Source: Novosphingobium taihuense (GTDB lineage: Bacteria > Pseudomonadota > Alphaproteobacteria > Sphingomonadales > Sphingomonadaceae). Taken from it: a stretch of 64,000 nt of DNA. Of the stretch, positions 32,732-43,091 are shown in pieces. The stretch covers positions 558,001 through 622,000 of the forward strand of contig NZ_VLKJ01000001.1 of the NCBI RefSeq assembly GCF_007830315.1, read 5' to 3'. The notes beneath the pieces were generated by a model. That model had not been told where the DNA came from and did no database searches. It was given only the letters and a program-made list of their open reading frames with translations. The position numbers were made by a program, and so were the translations under genes. The first letter of the stretch is position 1, and every line of letters starts with the position of its first letter.

Positions 32732-33109
32732 ATGATCCGGATACTGCTCGCCGAAGACGAAGAGGCGATGCGCACATACCTAACCCGCGCGCTCGAAAAC
32801 GCAGGGTATTGCGTGGCAGCCGTCGATCGCGGCACCGCGGCGATCCCGTTGCTGGAAAGTGAGCACTTCGATCTCCTGCTCTCGGACATCGTCATGCCCG
32901 AAATGGACGGGATCGAACTGGCACAGCGCTGCAGCGAGATCAGTCCCGGCACGAAAGTCATGTTCATCACCGGATTCGCCGCCGTCACGCTCAAGGCTAA
33001 TCGCGAAGCCCCGCAGGCGCGCGTGCTTTCGAAGCCCTTCCACCTCAAGGATCTCGTGCTCGAAGTGGAGCGCGTGTTCGAGGATGCGCCTTTTGCCGGG
33101 AGCCGTTGA
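32732..33109 (+). CDS. cpdR: CpdR-like single-domain response regulator
   Basis: A 125-residue receiver with no output domain. The phosphorylation site is complete: acidic pair at Glu9/Asp10 region (AEDEE), Asp52 in LLLSDIVMPEMDG, Thr80 and Lys101 in VLSKPFHL. The MFITGFAAVTL and LSKPFHLKDLV segments are close to those of CpdR, which in Caulobacter, in its unphosphorylated form, brings ClpXP to the pole for regulated proteolysis of CtrA and others, under the CckA-ChpT relay. Starts at the ATG at 32732. It stands alone between a divergent hydrolase and tRNA-Val. Confidence 0.85.
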   Translation: MIRILLAEDEEAMRTYLTRALENAGYCVAAVDRGTAAIPLLESEHFDLLLSDIVMPEMDGIELAQRCSEISPGTKVMFITGFAAVTLKANREAPQARVLSKPFHLKDLVLEVERVFEDAPFAGSR

Positions 33110-33226
33110 CTGCGCGTGAACAGCCACGCGAAATTCCCCCTTGCCTTGCCTCGAACCCAAGGCTAATGGCGCGCTTCCCGACGACGAGAGCGGCATGCCG
33201 CAAGGTCCGGGACAAGCAGATGGTGC

Positions 33227-33301
33227 GGGCGTATAGCTCAGTGGTAGAGCACTATGTTGACATCGTAGGGGTCGCAAGTTCAATCCTTGCTACGCCCACC
33301 A
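33227..33301 (+). tRNA. tRNA-Val (GAC anticodon)
   Basis: A complete cloverleaf: acceptor GGGCGTA/TACGCCC, D arm GCTC-AGTGGTA-GAGC, anticodon arm CTATG/CGTAG with loop TTGACAT (GAC at 33259-33261, reading GUC), a five-base variable loop, and T arm GCAAG-TTCAATC-CTTGC. The discriminator is A33298 and the CCA end is encoded. The anticodon stem has one U-G pair. Confidence 0.97.
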
Positions 33302-33311
33302 TCGCAAAACA

Positions 33312-33336
33312 AACCCCGCCAATGGCGGGGTTTTTT
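33312..33336 (+). terminator. Terminator after tRNA-Val
   Basis: AACCCCGCC pairs with GGCGGGGTT around AAT and ends in a T-run, ten bases after the tRNA. The hairpin is symmetric enough to help stop the convergent enoyl-CoA hydratase transcript too. Confidence 0.9.
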
Positions 33337-33402
33337 GTTGGCTTGGCTGCTTGAGAAGCGGGAGCGACAAGCGCCCCCGCCCTCCTGTTTCTCAGGCTTG
33401 GG

Positions 33403-34167
33403 TTACTTGCCCTGCCAGTTCGGCTTGCGCTTCTCGGCAAACGCCGCGGCACCCTCGCGCGCATCGCTCGAGGTGAAGACCGGCGCAATATAGGCCTGCT
33501 GCTTCTGCCACATCTCGGCCTCGGTCCATTCGTGCGAATCACGGATGATCCCCTTGGACGCGATCAGCGCGAGCGGACCATTCTCCGCAACCTTGGCCGC
33601 CAGCGCCTTTGCCGCATCCAGCGAAGGCCCTTCGACGATCTGGTTGATGAAGCCCAGTTCATAGGCGCGTTGTGCCGAGATGAAATCACCGGTCAGTGCC
33701 AGTTCCATCGCGATGCGCGGCGGGATCTGGCGCGGCAGCTTGATCAGGCCGCCAGCAGCCGCCGCAAGGCCGCGCTTGGCTTCGGGAATGCCGAACTTCG
33801 AAGAAGCGCTCGCCACGATCAGGTCGCAGGACAGCGCCAGTTCCATCCCACCCGCCAGGGCATAGCCATCCACCGCCGCGATGATCGGCTTTTTCGGCGT
33901 CCATTCCGACAGCCCGCCAAAGCCACGCCCCGGGATCGAAGGCGATTCGCCGCGCAGGAAGCCCTTGAGATCCATGCCGGAACAGAAAGTTCCGCCCGCA
34001 CCGGTGAGAATCGCGCAGCGCAGGTCGGCTTCGGCATCCAGCCGGTCCATCGCCGCCGAGATGCCTTCGGCCGCAGCCTTGTTCATCGCGTTCTTTGCAT
34101 CGGGCCGGTTGATCGTGACGATCAGCACGTTGCCATCGACTTCGGTAAGGACTTCAGCCTCGCTCAT
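33403..34167 (-). CDS. Enoyl-CoA hydratase/isomerase (crotonase) family protein
   Basis: A 254-residue crotonase-fold enzyme. The oxyanion hole segments are GGTFCSGMDLKGF and DGYALAGGMELAL, and both hydratase glutamates appear retained (Glu129 in GIPEAKRGL and Glu155 in IAMELALTGD), so hydration of trans-2-enoyl-CoA is plausible. The substrate chain length cannot be told. GGAGAG precedes the ATG. It stands alone, with no thiolase or acyl-CoA dehydrogenase nearby, divergent from icd across about 200 nt. Confidence 0.9.
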   Translation of the reverse strand: MSEAEVLTEVDGNVLIVTINRPDAKNAMNKAAAEGISAAMDRLDAEADLRCAILTGAGGTFCSGMDLKGFLRGESPSIPGRGFGGLSEWTPKKPIIAAVDGYALAGGMELALSCDLIVASASSKFGIPEAKRGLAAAAGGLIKLPRQIPPRIAMELALTGDFISAQRAYELGFINQIVEGPSLDAAKALAAKVAENGPLALIASKGIIRDSHEWTEAEMWQKQQAYIAPVFTSSDAREGAAAFAEKRKPNWQGK

Positions 34168-34364
34168 TGCATCTCTCCAACTGGAATTTCGTCCGGCCTT
34201 AACCGGTCACTTAAATATCTGCATCGCATGTGTGCCGATGTCCAGCGCAAAGCCCGAAAAATTGCGCGAATAGCCCGATGCACAGGCGCCCCGCCTTGCG
34301 CCAAGACAAGCCTCTGCTAAGGGGAAACGCAATTTCTCTCCCCAGCTTGAAAGACAGGACGGAC

Positions 34365-35588
34365 ATGGCGAAGATCAAGGTGAAGAACCCGGTCGTCGAA
34401 CTCGACGGCGATGAAATGACCCGGATCATCTGGGAATGGATCCGCGAGCGTCTGATCCTCCCCTATCTCGACATCGATCTGAAGTACTACGATCTGTCCG
34501 TCCAGAAGCGCGACGAGACCGACGACCAGATCACCATCGATTCCGCCAATGCGATCAAGCAGTACGGCGTCGGCGTGAAGTGCGCCACGATCACCCCTGA
34601 TGAACAGCGCGTCGAGGAGTTCAACCTCAAGTCGATGTGGAAGTCGCCCAATGGCACGATCCGCAACATCCTTGGCGGCGTCGTCTTCCGCGAACCGATC
34701 GTGATCCAGAACGTGCCGCGCCTGGTTCCGGGCTGGACCGACCCGATCGTCGTCGGTCGTCACGCCTTCGGTGACCAGTACCGCGCCACCGATTTCGTCG
34801 TCCCCGGCCCCGGCAAGCTGCGCCTCGTCTGGGAAGGCACCAACGGCGAAACGATCGACCGCGAAGTGTTCAACTACCCCTCGGGCGGCGTCGCCATGGC
34901 GATGTACAACCTCGACGATTCGATCCGCGACTTTGCCCGCGCCTCGTTCAACTATGGCCTGTCGCTGGGCTGGCCGGTGTACCTGTCGACCAAGAACACC
35001 ATCCTCAAGGCCTATGACGGCCGCTTCAAGGACCTGTTCCAGGAAGTGTTCGACAGCGAAGGCTTCAAGGAAAAGTTCGCCGCTGCCGGCATCAGCTACG
35101 AACACCGCCTGATCGACGACATGGTCGCCTCAGCGCTCAAGTGGTCGGGCAAGTTCGTGTGGGCCTGCAAGAACTACGACGGTGACGTGCAGTCGGATAC
35201 CGTCGCACAGGGCTTCGGCTCGCTCGGCCTGATGACCTCGGTCCTGATGTCGCCCGACGGGAAGACCATCGAGGCCGAAGCTGCCCACGGCACCGTGACC
35301 CGTCACTACCGCCAGCACCAGCAGGGCAAGCAGACCTCGACCAACCCGATCGCCTCGATCTTCGCCTGGACCCGCGGCCTCATGTACCGCGGCAAGTTCG
35401 ACGAGACCCCGGAAGTCGTGAAGTTCGCCGAAACGCTTGAGCGCGTCTGCATCGAAACCGTCGAAAGCGGCAAGATGACCAAGGACCTCGCCCTGCTGAT
35501 CGGCCCCGATCAGGCGTGGATGACCACCGAGAAGTTCTTCGAAGCCATCGTCGAGAATCTCGAAGCGGAAATGAAGAACTGGGGCTGA
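34365..35588 (+). CDS. icd: NADP-dependent isocitrate dehydrogenase (dimeric, eukaryote-like type)
   Basis: TCA-cycle enzyme making 2-oxoglutarate and NADPH. The 407-residue protein begins [26 protein letters not shown], as in the type II NADP-IDH shared by alphaproteobacteria and eukaryotic mitochondria and cytosol, distinct from E. coli Icd. Substrate-binding residues fall in [12 protein letters not shown] and the metal site in the DDMVA and [17 protein letters not shown] segments; the nucleotide loop is [14 protein letters not shown] at 34365 with AGGAC upstream. Followed by its own terminator. Confidence 0.97.
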   Translation: MAKIKVKNPVVELDGDEMTRIIWEWIRERLILPYLDIDLKYYDLSVQKRDETDDQITIDSANAIKQYGVGVKCATITPDEQRVEEFNLKSMWKSPNGTIRNILGGVVFREPIVIQNVPRLVPGWTDPIVVGRHAFGDQYRATDFVVPGPGKLRLVWEGTNGETIDREVFNYPSGGVAMAMYNLDDSIRDFARASFNYGLSLGWPVYLSTKNTILKAYDGRFKDLFQEVFDSEGFKEKFAAAGISYEHRLIDDMVASALKWSGKFVWACKNYDGDVQSDTVAQGFGSLGLMTSVLMSPDGKTIEAEAAHGTVTRHYRQHQQGKQTSTNPIASIFAWTRGLMYRGKFDETPEVVKFAETLERVCIETVESGKMTKDLALLIGPDQAWMTTEKFFEAIVENLEAEMKNWG

Positions 35589-35608
35589 TCCTTCAGCTTT
35601 GTTCTGAG

Positions 35609-35642
35609 AAAACCCGGTGAGCATCGCCTCGCCGGGGTTTTT
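35609..35642 (+). terminator. Terminator of icd
   Basis: AAACCCGGTGAG pairs with CTCGCCGGGGTTT with one bulged G and one G-U pair, running into TTTTT. It begins 20 nt after the icd stop. Confidence 0.82.
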
Positions 35643-35664
35643 CCTTGCACCTGACCTTGGTGGC

Positions 35665-36621
35665 TCAGGGATGTGGCGGCGTCGAGGGAGGAGGAGGCGG
35701 CTCTTGCTGCCCGGGGATGGAGGTTAGGCCAATCGATCCATCCTGCACGGGTTGCGGACGTGTCAGGACGAGCGCGTTCCTGCCCGCCGAAAGGACGAGA
35801 ATGCCACCCGTACCAAGTTCCGCCATCGGCCCAGTCGTCAGCACCTTGCCGACATAGCGATACGCATCTGCATAAGGCAGCGCCTTGCGGAAAGCCGAGG
35901 ACATGCACGGTGGCAAGTCTTCCTTGTTCGCCGTGATCAGTCTGCCGCTCTCGTACTTGAATGCGAGAGCCTCGCTTGGGCACGCCGTCAACCAAAGCCT
36001 GTTGTCGCTTATCCGGATCAGCCGCGGAAGGTCCGAGAGGCCAAACCCGCTACCGCCTCCAGCCGATTGGTCAGCAACGGAAAGCACCTGCCAGTCGCCT
36101 TGGAGCTGGGCCAAAGACGCAATGTTGGCCTTCTGCCGTAAAGCCGGTCGCTCGAGCAGCAGCCGGTCATCCCCTGCACGCACCAGCAACCTGTCCCGGT
36201 TTATCCGTTCAAAGGACGGCGAACGTTTGAACAATCCGAAAAATTGCCCGTCCCGCTTCATCCTTTCCGGTTCGCACAGGACCAGCGTGGTGATCTGATC
36301 AGCATTTGATGTCCGGAAGATGCCACGCGCATCCACCTTCCCTGTCGTGCCCGAATAGTTGCAGCCGATGCGAAACGAGAGCGAGCCCCTTCGGCCAATC
36401 ATCACGAACGCCTCGTGCCATCCAGAGCCATTCAATCGCGCCGGAACATAACCGTTGAAGTCGGCGACGTCCCACATGCCCTCTATGCTTGAGAGCGAAG
36501 TCACTGGCGTTCCGCGAATTTCCTTCGTGGGAGATGCCACAGGCGTTTGCGAAGGCGCCACTCCGCTCGGTGGCTGGCAACCTGCCAACATCAGTCCAAT
36601 CAAAGCGAATGCCTTGCGCAT
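35665..36621 (-). CDS. META/HslJ-like lipoprotein
   Basis: A 318-residue lipoprotein precursor: MRKAFALIGLMLAGC gives a perfect lipobox (Leu-Ala-Gly-Cys15). After a Pro/Thr linker there is a domain with IEGMWDVADFNGYVPARL, then SFRIGCNYSGTTGKVDARG, TLVLCEPERMKRD and DRLLVRAGDDRLLLER, which follows the META-domain plan (W...GCN.sG.....TlmaC....e). A second half (about 190-290, LQGDWQVLSVADQ... RLIRISDNRLWLTACPSEALAFKYESGRLIT) looks like a diverged repeat. It ends in a Pro-rich tail. Function is unknown; META proteins such as HslJ relate to heat-shock and novobiocin tolerance. Confidence 0.7.
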   Translation of the reverse strand: MRKAFALIGLMLAGCQPPSGVAPSQTPVASPTKEIRGTPVTSLSSIEGMWDVADFNGYVPARLNGSGWHEAFVMIGRRGSLSFRIGCNYSGTTGKVDARGIFRTSNADQITTLVLCEPERMKRDGQFFGLFKRSPSFERINRDRLLVRAGDDRLLLERPALRQKANIASLAQLQGDWQVLSVADQSAGGGSGFGLSDLPRLIRISDNRLWLTACPSEALAFKYESGRLITANKEDLPPCMSSAFRKALPYADAYRYVGKVLTTGPMAELGTGGILVLSAGRNALVLTRPQPVQDGSIGLTSIPGQQEPPPPPSTPPHP

Positions 36622-36787
36622 CGGCCAAAGCCCTTATCAGATTTCTCTCTGAGAACCGGCGCGTTCAATGCAGGTTCCACCATGGACCTACAGGGCCCTC
36701 GGTTCACTCTGGAGCCGCTTTCGTTTGGCAACTGTTCGACACACGGAAACGGGTGACACTGCCGCCCCCCTCCCCTAACCAATCGAA

Positions 36788-38584
36788 ATGGCAGGCAATC
36801 TCGAACCGACTACCGCGCTTTCCGACGCACTCGTAATCCTCGGCGCTGCCGGCATCGTCATCCCGGCCTTCGCCCGCTTCCGTATCACGCCAATCATCGG
36901 CTTCATTCTGGTGGGTCTGGTCGTCGGCCCATTCGGCCTGGGCGCGCTCGTGCCGCAGTACCCGTGGCTCTACCACATCACCATTTCCGATCCCGCGGCG
37001 ATCGCACCTTTTGCCGAGTTCGGCATCATCCTGCTACTGTTCGAGATCGGCCTCGAACTGTCGTTCAATCGCCTGTGGGACATGCGCCGACTGGTCTTCG
37101 GGCTTGGCGCCATGGAACTGGGCGTGTCGGCCCTGCTGCTTTCAGGCGTCCTTCTTGCCACCGGACTGCAGATCAGCGGTGCCTTCGGCCTCGGCCTCGC
37201 GCTTGCCCTGTCATCGACCGCGCTTGTCTTGCCCATTGCCGGAACCCATGGCCCTGTCGGCCGCGCCGCCCTCTCGATGCTGCTGTTCGAAGACATCGCG
37301 CTCGTTCCGATCATCTTCATCCTCGGTGCGATGGGACCGGTGGCGGCACATTCTGACGGCCCCACGCTTGGCGAAACGCTGCTCTATGGCGGCATCGTCG
37401 TAGCCGTCCTTCTGGTCGGCGGACGCCTGCTCCTCCCGCGTCTGTTCGCGCAAGCCGCACAAACCAAGAGCCCTGAGCTTTTCCTCGCCGCCACGATGCT
37501 GGTAGTGATTGCAGCAGCCCTATCCACTTCCCTCGTAGGCCTTTCGCCGATCATGGGCGCATTGCTCGCCGGCCTTCTGATCGCCGAGACCGAGTATCAC
37601 ACCGAAGTCGAAGCAATAACGAAGCCGTTCAAGGGCCTCGCTTTGGGCGTCTTCCTCATCACCATCGGCATGGGCATAGACCTGCGCGTGGTCTGGGCGC
37701 AGATCGGCCCCCTCACCCTCGCGGTAGTGGGCGTGGTCGTCCTCAAGGCGTTGGTCACGATGTTCGCGCTGCGCTTCATGGGCAAGGAACGCGCAACTGC
37801 GCTGGAAGCCGGCATCCTGATGGCCAGCCCATCCGAAACCACACTGATCGTGCTCACCACGGCCGCAGAAGCATCGCTGATTGACCGCGAAACCGCACAA
37901 TTCTGGCAGATCGTCACGGCCATTGGCCTCACCATCACCCCGCTTCTTGCCAAACTGGGCGAAAGCTGGGGTCAACGCGTGGCTCGCGGCACCGCTGACG
38001 TCGGCCAGAACACCTTCGTCGAGGAACCCGAAGGCGAACGCGTCGTCGTCATGGGCTTCGGCCGTGTCGGCAGACTGATCGCCGAGATGCTGACGGTCCA
38101 CAAGGCCCCATGGCTCGGCATCGATTCCGACCCGACGATCGTGCGCAATGCGCGCAAGGACGGGTTGCCGGTCCTGTTCGGAAACGTCGACAGCGAAGGC
38201 GCCATCGCCCGGCTCGGGCTGGACGATGCCAAGGCCATGATCCTGACCATGGACGAGCCGGTGCTGATCCTGCGCATGGTCAAACGTCTGCGCGGTGCCC
38301 ACCCTGACCTGCCGATCATCGTCCGTGCCCGCGATGCCGCCCATGCCGCCGCGCTCTACAAGGCTGGCGCCAGCCATGCCGTGCCCGAAACGCTCGAAAG
38401 TTCACTGCAACTGTCCGAAGCCGTGCTTGTCGATTTGGGCTTCCCGATGGGCCCGGTCATTGCCTCGATCCACGAAAAGCGCGACGAATTCCGCCAGAAG
38501 ATCAAGGAAGAAGGCGAGTTGAACTCGCTGCCGAAGCTGAAATCGGCTTCGCTGCGAGAGCGCGCAACCGGACAGACGGCCTGA
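36788..38584 (+). CDS. CPA2 monovalent cation:H+ antiporter with TrkA-N domain (KefB/YbaL type)
   Basis: A 598-residue protein: about 12 membrane helices over residues 1-390 (including EFGIILLLFEIGLEL and the LSSTALVLP and FEDIALVP segments of the CPA2 core), then a cytosolic Rossmann RCK/TrkA-N domain (VVVMGFGRVGRLIAEML, GIDSD, VLFGNVDSE) at about 418-530 and a short tail. KefB/KefC exchange K+ for H+ under glutathione control; residues for glutathione binding are not obvious here and no KefF/G partner is next to it, so the YbaL-like branch is equally likely. The start ATG lacks a clear ribosome site. Confidence 0.88.
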   Translation: MAGNLEPTTALSDALVILGAAGIVIPAFARFRITPIIGFILVGLVVGPFGLGALVPQYPWLYHITISDPAAIAPFAEFGIILLLFEIGLELSFNRLWDMRRLVFGLGAMELGVSALLLSGVLLATGLQISGAFGLGLALALSSTALVLPIAGTHGPVGRAALSMLLFEDIALVPIIFILGAMGPVAAHSDGPTLGETLLYGGIVVAVLLVGGRLLLPRLFAQAAQTKSPELFLAATMLVVIAAALSTSLVGLSPIMGALLAGLLIAETEYHTEVEAITKPFKGLALGVFLITIGMGIDLRVVWAQIGPLTLAVVGVVVLKALVTMFALRFMGKERATALEAGILMASPSETTLIVLTTAAEASLIDRETAQFWQIVTAIGLTITPLLAKLGESWGQRVARGTADVGQNTFVEEPEGERVVVMGFGRVGRLIAEMLTVHKAPWLGIDSDPTIVRNARKDGLPVLFGNVDSEGAIARLGLDDAKAMILTMDEPVLILRMVKRLRGAHPDLPIIVRARDAAHAAALYKAGASHAVPETLESSLQLSEAVLVDLGFPMGPVIASIHEKRDEFRQKIKEEGELNSLPKLKSASLRERATGQTA

Positions 38585-38594
38585 ACCAACAGGC

Positions 38595-39548
38595 CTAGCT
38601 CACGCGCGGTTCGAACACGCTCCACCCCGTGCGCTGAACCAGTCGTTCCAGCGCCAGCGTTCCAAGTTGCGAGTTCCCGCTGGCATTGAGGCCTGGTGAC
38701 CAAACGGCAATGCTGGCGATCCCCGGTGCAACGCAGAGAATGCCGCCGCCCACGCCCGACTTCCCCGGCAACCCCACGCGAAAGGCAAAGTCCCCGGAGT
38801 TGTCATAGTGCCCGCATGACATCATCAGCGCGTTGATGCGGCGGGCCCGGTTCGCCGTGATGACCGAATGACCGCCGACCCGACCGCCGTTCATCAGATA
38901 GCGCCCGGCCATCGCCAGTTCGCGGCAACTCATCGCCAGCGCGCAGAAGTGGAAATAGACGCCCAGCACCCGCTCGACCGGAGCGCGGATGTTTCCGAAA
39001 GCGCGCATGTAGTTGGCCAGCGCCATGTTGCGAAAGCCGGTGTCCTGCTCGGCCGATGCGACCGCCTCGTCGATACCGATGCTGCCTGCTTCATCACCCG
39101 CAAGCGTCCGCACGAAACGTACCATCTGGGCAATGGCCTCTGCCGGCGCACTGCGGCCAAGCAGCACATCGCACACCACGATCGCGCCCGCGTTGATAAA
39201 GGGGTTGCGCGGAATGCCCTGCTCGCTCTCGAGTTGCACGATAGAGTTGAAGGCGCTCCCCGATGGCTCGCGCCCGACGCGTTGCCACAGCTGATCTCCC
39301 ACTGCGCCAAGGGCAAGGGTCAGCGAAAAGACCTTCGAGATGGATTGGATCGAGAACGCCTCATCCGCATCGCCCGCCACGTGGACGGCACCGTCGGCCA
39401 TGACCACGGCAATGCCAAACTTCTCAGGCGGAACCTGCGCCAGCGGCGGAATATAGGACGCAACCGTCCCCCGCTCCGCAGCGGCACCCATTTCCGCTGC
39501 GATGTCCGCAACGATGCCAGCGATTTCGATCGTTCCGATGGCGTCCAT
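38595..39548 (-). CDS. glsA: Glutaminase
   Basis: Hydrolyses L-glutamine to glutamate and ammonia. The 317-residue protein has the beta-lactamase-like catalytic pair in [12 protein letters not shown] (Ser-x-x-Lys), [13 protein letters not shown], the Tyr-bearing ANYMRAFGN segment and the conserved [12 protein letters not shown]. Start is placed at the ATG at 39548 ([13 protein letters not shown]); an ATG four codons upstream is equally possible and neither has a clear ribosome site. It begins 25 nt past the alaS stop on the same strand, suggesting cotranscription. Confidence 0.93.
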   Translation of the reverse strand: MDAIGTIEIAGIVADIAAEMGAAAERGTVASYIPPLAQVPPEKFGIAVVMADGAVHVAGDADEAFSIQSISKVFSLTLALGAVGDQLWQRVGREPSGSAFNSIVQLESEQGIPRNPFINAGAIVVCDVLLGRSAPAEAIAQMVRFVRTLAGDEAGSIGIDEAVASAEQDTGFRNMALANYMRAFGNIRAPVERVLGVYFHFCALAMSCRELAMAGRYLMNGGRVGGHSVITANRARRINALMMSCGHYDNSGDFAFRVGLPGKSGVGGGILCVAPGIASIAVWSPGLNASGNSQLGTLALERLVQRTGWSVFEPRVS

Positions 39549-39573
39549 GCGGCACACCATCGCACGAAGCCGA

Positions 39574-42219
39574 TCAACCGGCCAGCACGGCCTTTGCCGC
39601 CGCGATGGCATCGGCGGCCTTGGCACCATCCGGCCCGCCGCCCTGCGCCATGTCCGGTCGGCCGCCGCCGCCCTTGCCGCCCAGCGCCTCGACGCCTGCG
39701 CGAACGATATCCACGGCGCTGATCTTGCCGACCAGATCCTCGGTCACGGCGGCCGCAATCGAGGCCTTGCCCTCGTTCACCGCGACGATTACCGCCACGC
39801 CCGAACCCAGACGCTGCTTGGCCTGATCGAGCAGGCCGCGCAGTTCCTTGGGATCGAGGCCATCAAGCACCTGGCCTGAGAACTTCACGCCGCCCACGTC
39901 CTCGTCGGCATTCTCGGCCTTGGCCGAGCCGCCGCCAAGCGCGAGCGCCTTCTTCGCTTCGGCCAGTTCACGCTCAAGCTTCTTGCGCTCATCCATCAGC
40001 GCGGTGACGCGGGCTTCCACGTCTTCCGGCGTCGTCCGCAGGATCGAGGCGGTGTTCTTGAGCGCATCCTCGCGTGCCACGAACCACTGCCGCGCACCCT
40101 CGCCTGTCAGCGCTTCGATGCGGCGCACGCCCGAGGATACCGCGCTTTCGCTCACGATCCGGAAAACGCCGATGTCGCCCAGCGCGCGTACGTGCGTGCC
40201 GCCGCAGAGTTCGACCGAATAGTGCTTGTCCGCCACGCGGCCCATGCTCAGCACGCGCACTTCGTCGCCATACTTTTCGCCGAACAGTGCCATCGCGCCT
40301 GCCTCAATCGCCTCGTCCGGGCTCATCAGGCGGGTGCTGACCGGCTCGTTGGCGCGGATTTCGGCGTTCACTTCGGCTTCGATCGCCGCGATGTCATCGG
40401 GCGTGAGCGCGGTCGGCTGCGAGAAGTCGAAGCGTAGGCGATCGGCCGCGACGAGCGAGCCCTTCTGCGTGACATGGCCTCCAAGGCGATGGCGCAGCGC
40501 TGCGTGCAGCAGGTGGGTTGCCGAGTGGTTGGCGCGGATCGCATCGCGGCGCTCGACATCGATGTCGAGCTTGACCACATCGCCGACCTTAACGGCGCCC
40601 GATGCGACAGTAGCATTGTGCGCATGCAGGCGGCCCAGCGGCTTGGACGTATCGCTGACCTGCAGGACCAGCCCATCGGCTCCCGTGATCGTCCCGGCAT
40701 CGCCAGTCTGGCCGCCGCTCTCGCCATAGAACGGCGTCTGATTGACTATGACGGTGACGCTTTCACCCGCAGCCGCACTGTCGACTTCCTTGCCGTCGCG
40801 AACCAGCGCGACTACCTGCGCCTCGCCGGTGGTCGCGGTGTAGCCGGTAAACTCGGTCGCGCCGACGCGTTCGGCAATGTCGAACCAGACTTCGCTGTCG
40901 GCAGCCTGGCCGGAACCCTTCCAAGCCGCACGCGCTGCCGCCTTCTGCTGCGCCATCGCCGCGTCGAAGCCTTCGCGGTCCACCGCGATGCCGCGCGCGC
41001 GCAGGGCGTCCTCGGTCAGGTCATAGGGAAACCCGAAGGTGTCATAGAGCTTGAACGCAGTGTCACCCGGCAGTTTGTCGCCCTCGCCCAGCGTCGCGGT
41101 CGCTTCGTCGAGCAGCTTGATCCCGTTCGAAAGCGTGCGGCGGAACTGCACTTCCTCGCGCAGCAAGGTTTCCTCGATCAGCGGCTGCGCCCGGCCAAGC
41201 TCGGGATAGGCAGCGCCCATCTCGGCGACCAGCGCCGGCACCAGACGGTGCATCAGCGGGTCCTTCGCGCCCAGCAGGTGGGCATGGCGCATCGCGCGAC
41301 GCATGATCCGGCGCAGGACATAGCCGCGTCCTTCGTTCGAAGGCAGCACGCCATCGGCCAGCAGGAAGCTGGTCGAGCGCAGGTGATCCGCGATCACGCG
41401 ATGGCTCGCGCGCTGCTCGCCCTCGGCCTTGACCGCAGTCAGGCTCTCGGACGCGGCGATAAGCGCCTTGAACGTGTCGGTGTCGTAGTTGTCGTGCTCG
41501 CCCTGCAGCACGGCGGCGATACGCTCGAGCCCCATGCCGGTGTCGATGCTGGGCTTGGGCAGGCTGCCGGTGATCTCGCCCGCCGTCTGCTCGAACTGCA
41601 TGAACACGAGGTTCCAGATCTCGATGAAGCGGTCGCCGTCTTCTTCGGGCGATCCCGGAGGGCCACCCCAGATGTGGTCGCCGTGATCGAAGAAGATTTC
41701 CGAGCACGGACCGCACGGGCCATCGTCACCCATCGCCCAGAAGTTGTCCTTGGTGGCGATGCGGATGATGCGGTCTTCAGGCAGGCCTGCAATCTTCTTC
41801 CACAGCTCGAACGCCTCGTCGTCGGTATGATAGACCGTCGCGAGCAGCTTGTCCTTGGGCAGGCCCCATTCGCGCGTCAGAAGCGTCCACGCGTGCGTGA
41901 TCGCCTGTTCCTTGAAGTAATCGCCGAACGAGAAGTTGCCGAGCATCTCGAAAAACGTGTGATGCCGTGCGGTGTAGCCGACGTTGTCGAGATCGTTGTG
42001 CTTGCCGCCTGCGCGCACGCACTTCTGCGAAGAGGTGGCGCGCGGCACGGCCCGCGTTTCGAGCCCCGTGAACACGTTCTTGAACGGCACCATCCCCGCG
42101 TTGGTGAACATCAGCGTCGGGTCGTTGTAGGGCACCAGCGGCGCGGACTGCACCACGTCGTGCCCCTGCGAGCCGAAGTATTCGAGGAAGGAGCGGCGGA
42201 TTTCGTTCGTCGAAGTCAT
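39574..42219 (-). CDS. alaS: Alanine--tRNA ligase
   Basis: Full-length 881-residue class II synthetase. Catalytic core begins [17 protein letters not shown] with class II motifs ([25 protein letters not shown]), followed by the tRNA-recognition region, an editing domain with [12 protein letters not shown] (near 564) and CGGTHV (near 671) forming the zinc site, and a C-Ala domain with GGGKGG-type [18 protein letters not shown] at the end. It edits mischarged Ser and Gly. The ATG at 42219 is used. recA lies further upstream, separated by a methyltransferase and a GST gene. Confidence 0.97.
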   Translation of the reverse strand: MTSTNEIRRSFLEYFGSQGHDVVQSAPLVPYNDPTLMFTNAGMVPFKNVFTGLETRAVPRATSSQKCVRAGGKHNDLDNVGYTARHHTFFEMLGNFSFGDYFKEQAITHAWTLLTREWGLPKDKLLATVYHTDDEAFELWKKIAGLPEDRIIRIATKDNFWAMGDDGPCGPCSEIFFDHGDHIWGGPPGSPEEDGDRFIEIWNLVFMQFEQTAGEITGSLPKPSIDTGMGLERIAAVLQGEHDNYDTDTFKALIAASESLTAVKAEGEQRASHRVIADHLRSTSFLLADGVLPSNEGRGYVLRRIMRRAMRHAHLLGAKDPLMHRLVPALVAEMGAAYPELGRAQPLIEETLLREEVQFRRTLSNGIKLLDEATATLGEGDKLPGDTAFKLYDTFGFPYDLTEDALRARGIAVDREGFDAAMAQQKAAARAAWKGSGQAADSEVWFDIAERVGATEFTGYTATTGEAQVVALVRDGKEVDSAAAGESVTVIVNQTPFYGESGGQTGDAGTITGADGLVLQVSDTSKPLGRLHAHNATVASGAVKVGDVVKLDIDVERRDAIRANHSATHLLHAALRHRLGGHVTQKGSLVAADRLRFDFSQPTALTPDDIAAIEAEVNAEIRANEPVSTRLMSPDEAIEAGAMALFGEKYGDEVRVLSMGRVADKHYSVELCGGTHVRALGDIGVFRIVSESAVSSGVRRIEALTGEGARQWFVAREDALKNTASILRTTPEDVEARVTALMDERKKLERELAEAKKALALGGGSAKAENADEDVGGVKFSGQVLDGLDPKELRGLLDQAKQRLGSGVAVIVAVNEGKASIAAAVTEDLVGKISAVDIVRAGVEALGGKGGGGRPDMAQGGGPDGAKAADAIAAAKAVLAG

Positions 42220-42262
42220 GAAAGGCCGATTAGGCGAGCGTTCGGCGCGCTACAAGCACGTT

Positions 42263-43087
42263 TCATCCATCAGTGTGATCGGATGTGCCCGTGACCAGCC
42301 ATGCTGCCGCTCGGAAGGCTACACGGTCACCCTGATGATGCGTTTCGACAAGGTCTTGCAACCGCGCAGCGACCGCCTCGCTCTGGTCTTCGGACAGTGT
42401 TCGCAGCGCGGCTGCGGCCGGACCGATTCGGCGGAACAGCGCCATAGCCTCGCCCACCGCATCTTCGCCCGTCCCCGCGATATAGTTGAAATCGACCGGC
42501 GTGAACGCAAGTTTGCGCCACCCCGCCATGCAGCGCCGCACGTGATCGGGCTGTGCGAAAGCGAAAGGGCCCGGCGCGAAGGGTTGCGGCGGTGGCGGCT
42601 CGGATCTGGGCAGAAGGTCGGCGATCGCAGCCGCCCACTCGTTTTCGGCGGCTGAACGGAAGCATGAGAACACCATGCGGGCACCCGGCGCAGAGATGGC
42701 TGCGAGATGGGTGAAGGCTTGTGGCGGATCGGGAAAGAACATCACGCCGTGGCGGGAAACCAACAGCTCCGGCCTTCGGCGCGGCTGCCACCGTGTCGCG
42801 TCGGCCAGTTCAAACGACAGGTTCGCCGCAGTGATGCGGGCGGAGGCAGCTTCGACAAGGTCCGGCGAAATGTCGATGCCCGTAACCCGCGCCTGAGGTC
42901 TTGCCGCAGCGACAGCCATGGCAAGCTCGCCCGCACCACAGCCAATGTCGACGACGTCATCCCCCGGCTCGGCCGCAATGGCAGCGAGCAAGGCAGGGGT
43001 GAGCTCCGAAAAGCTGACGTCGGTCCGCCGCCATTCCGCCGCCCAGCTCCGCCCGACGGTCCCCTGCCAGTCACTCGCACTCGTCAT
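42263..43087 (-). CDS. Class I SAM-dependent methyltransferase
   Basis: A 274-residue methyltransferase. Motif I is VVDIGCGAGELAMAVA, the motif II acidic residue is in VTGIDISPDLVEAA, then FELADATRWQP and the motif IV-like RHGVMFFPDPPQAF. The substrate is unknown; the UbiE/Coq5-like small-molecule group is a fair guess. The start is the ATG at 43087, four bases after the GST stop, so the two are very likely one operon. Confidence 0.85.
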   Translation of the reverse strand: MTSASDWQGTVGRSWAAEWRRTDVSFSELTPALLAAIAAEPGDDVVDIGCGAGELAMAVAAARPQARVTGIDISPDLVEAASARITAANLSFELADATRWQPRRRPELLVSRHGVMFFPDPPQAFTHLAAISAPGARMVFSCFRSAAENEWAAAIADLLPRSEPPPPQPFAPGPFAFAQPDHVRRCMAGWRKLAFTPVDFNYIAGTGEDAVGEAMALFRRIGPAAAALRTLSEDQSEAVAARLQDLVETHHQGDRVAFRAAAWLVTGTSDHTDG

Positions 43088-43091
43088 CGCA

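Noticed and set aside
36622..36787. Possible small gene or RNA between the META-like lipoprotein and the antiporter
   Set aside because: No ribosome site, hairpin with T-run or coding character seen; most likely just the divergent promoters.
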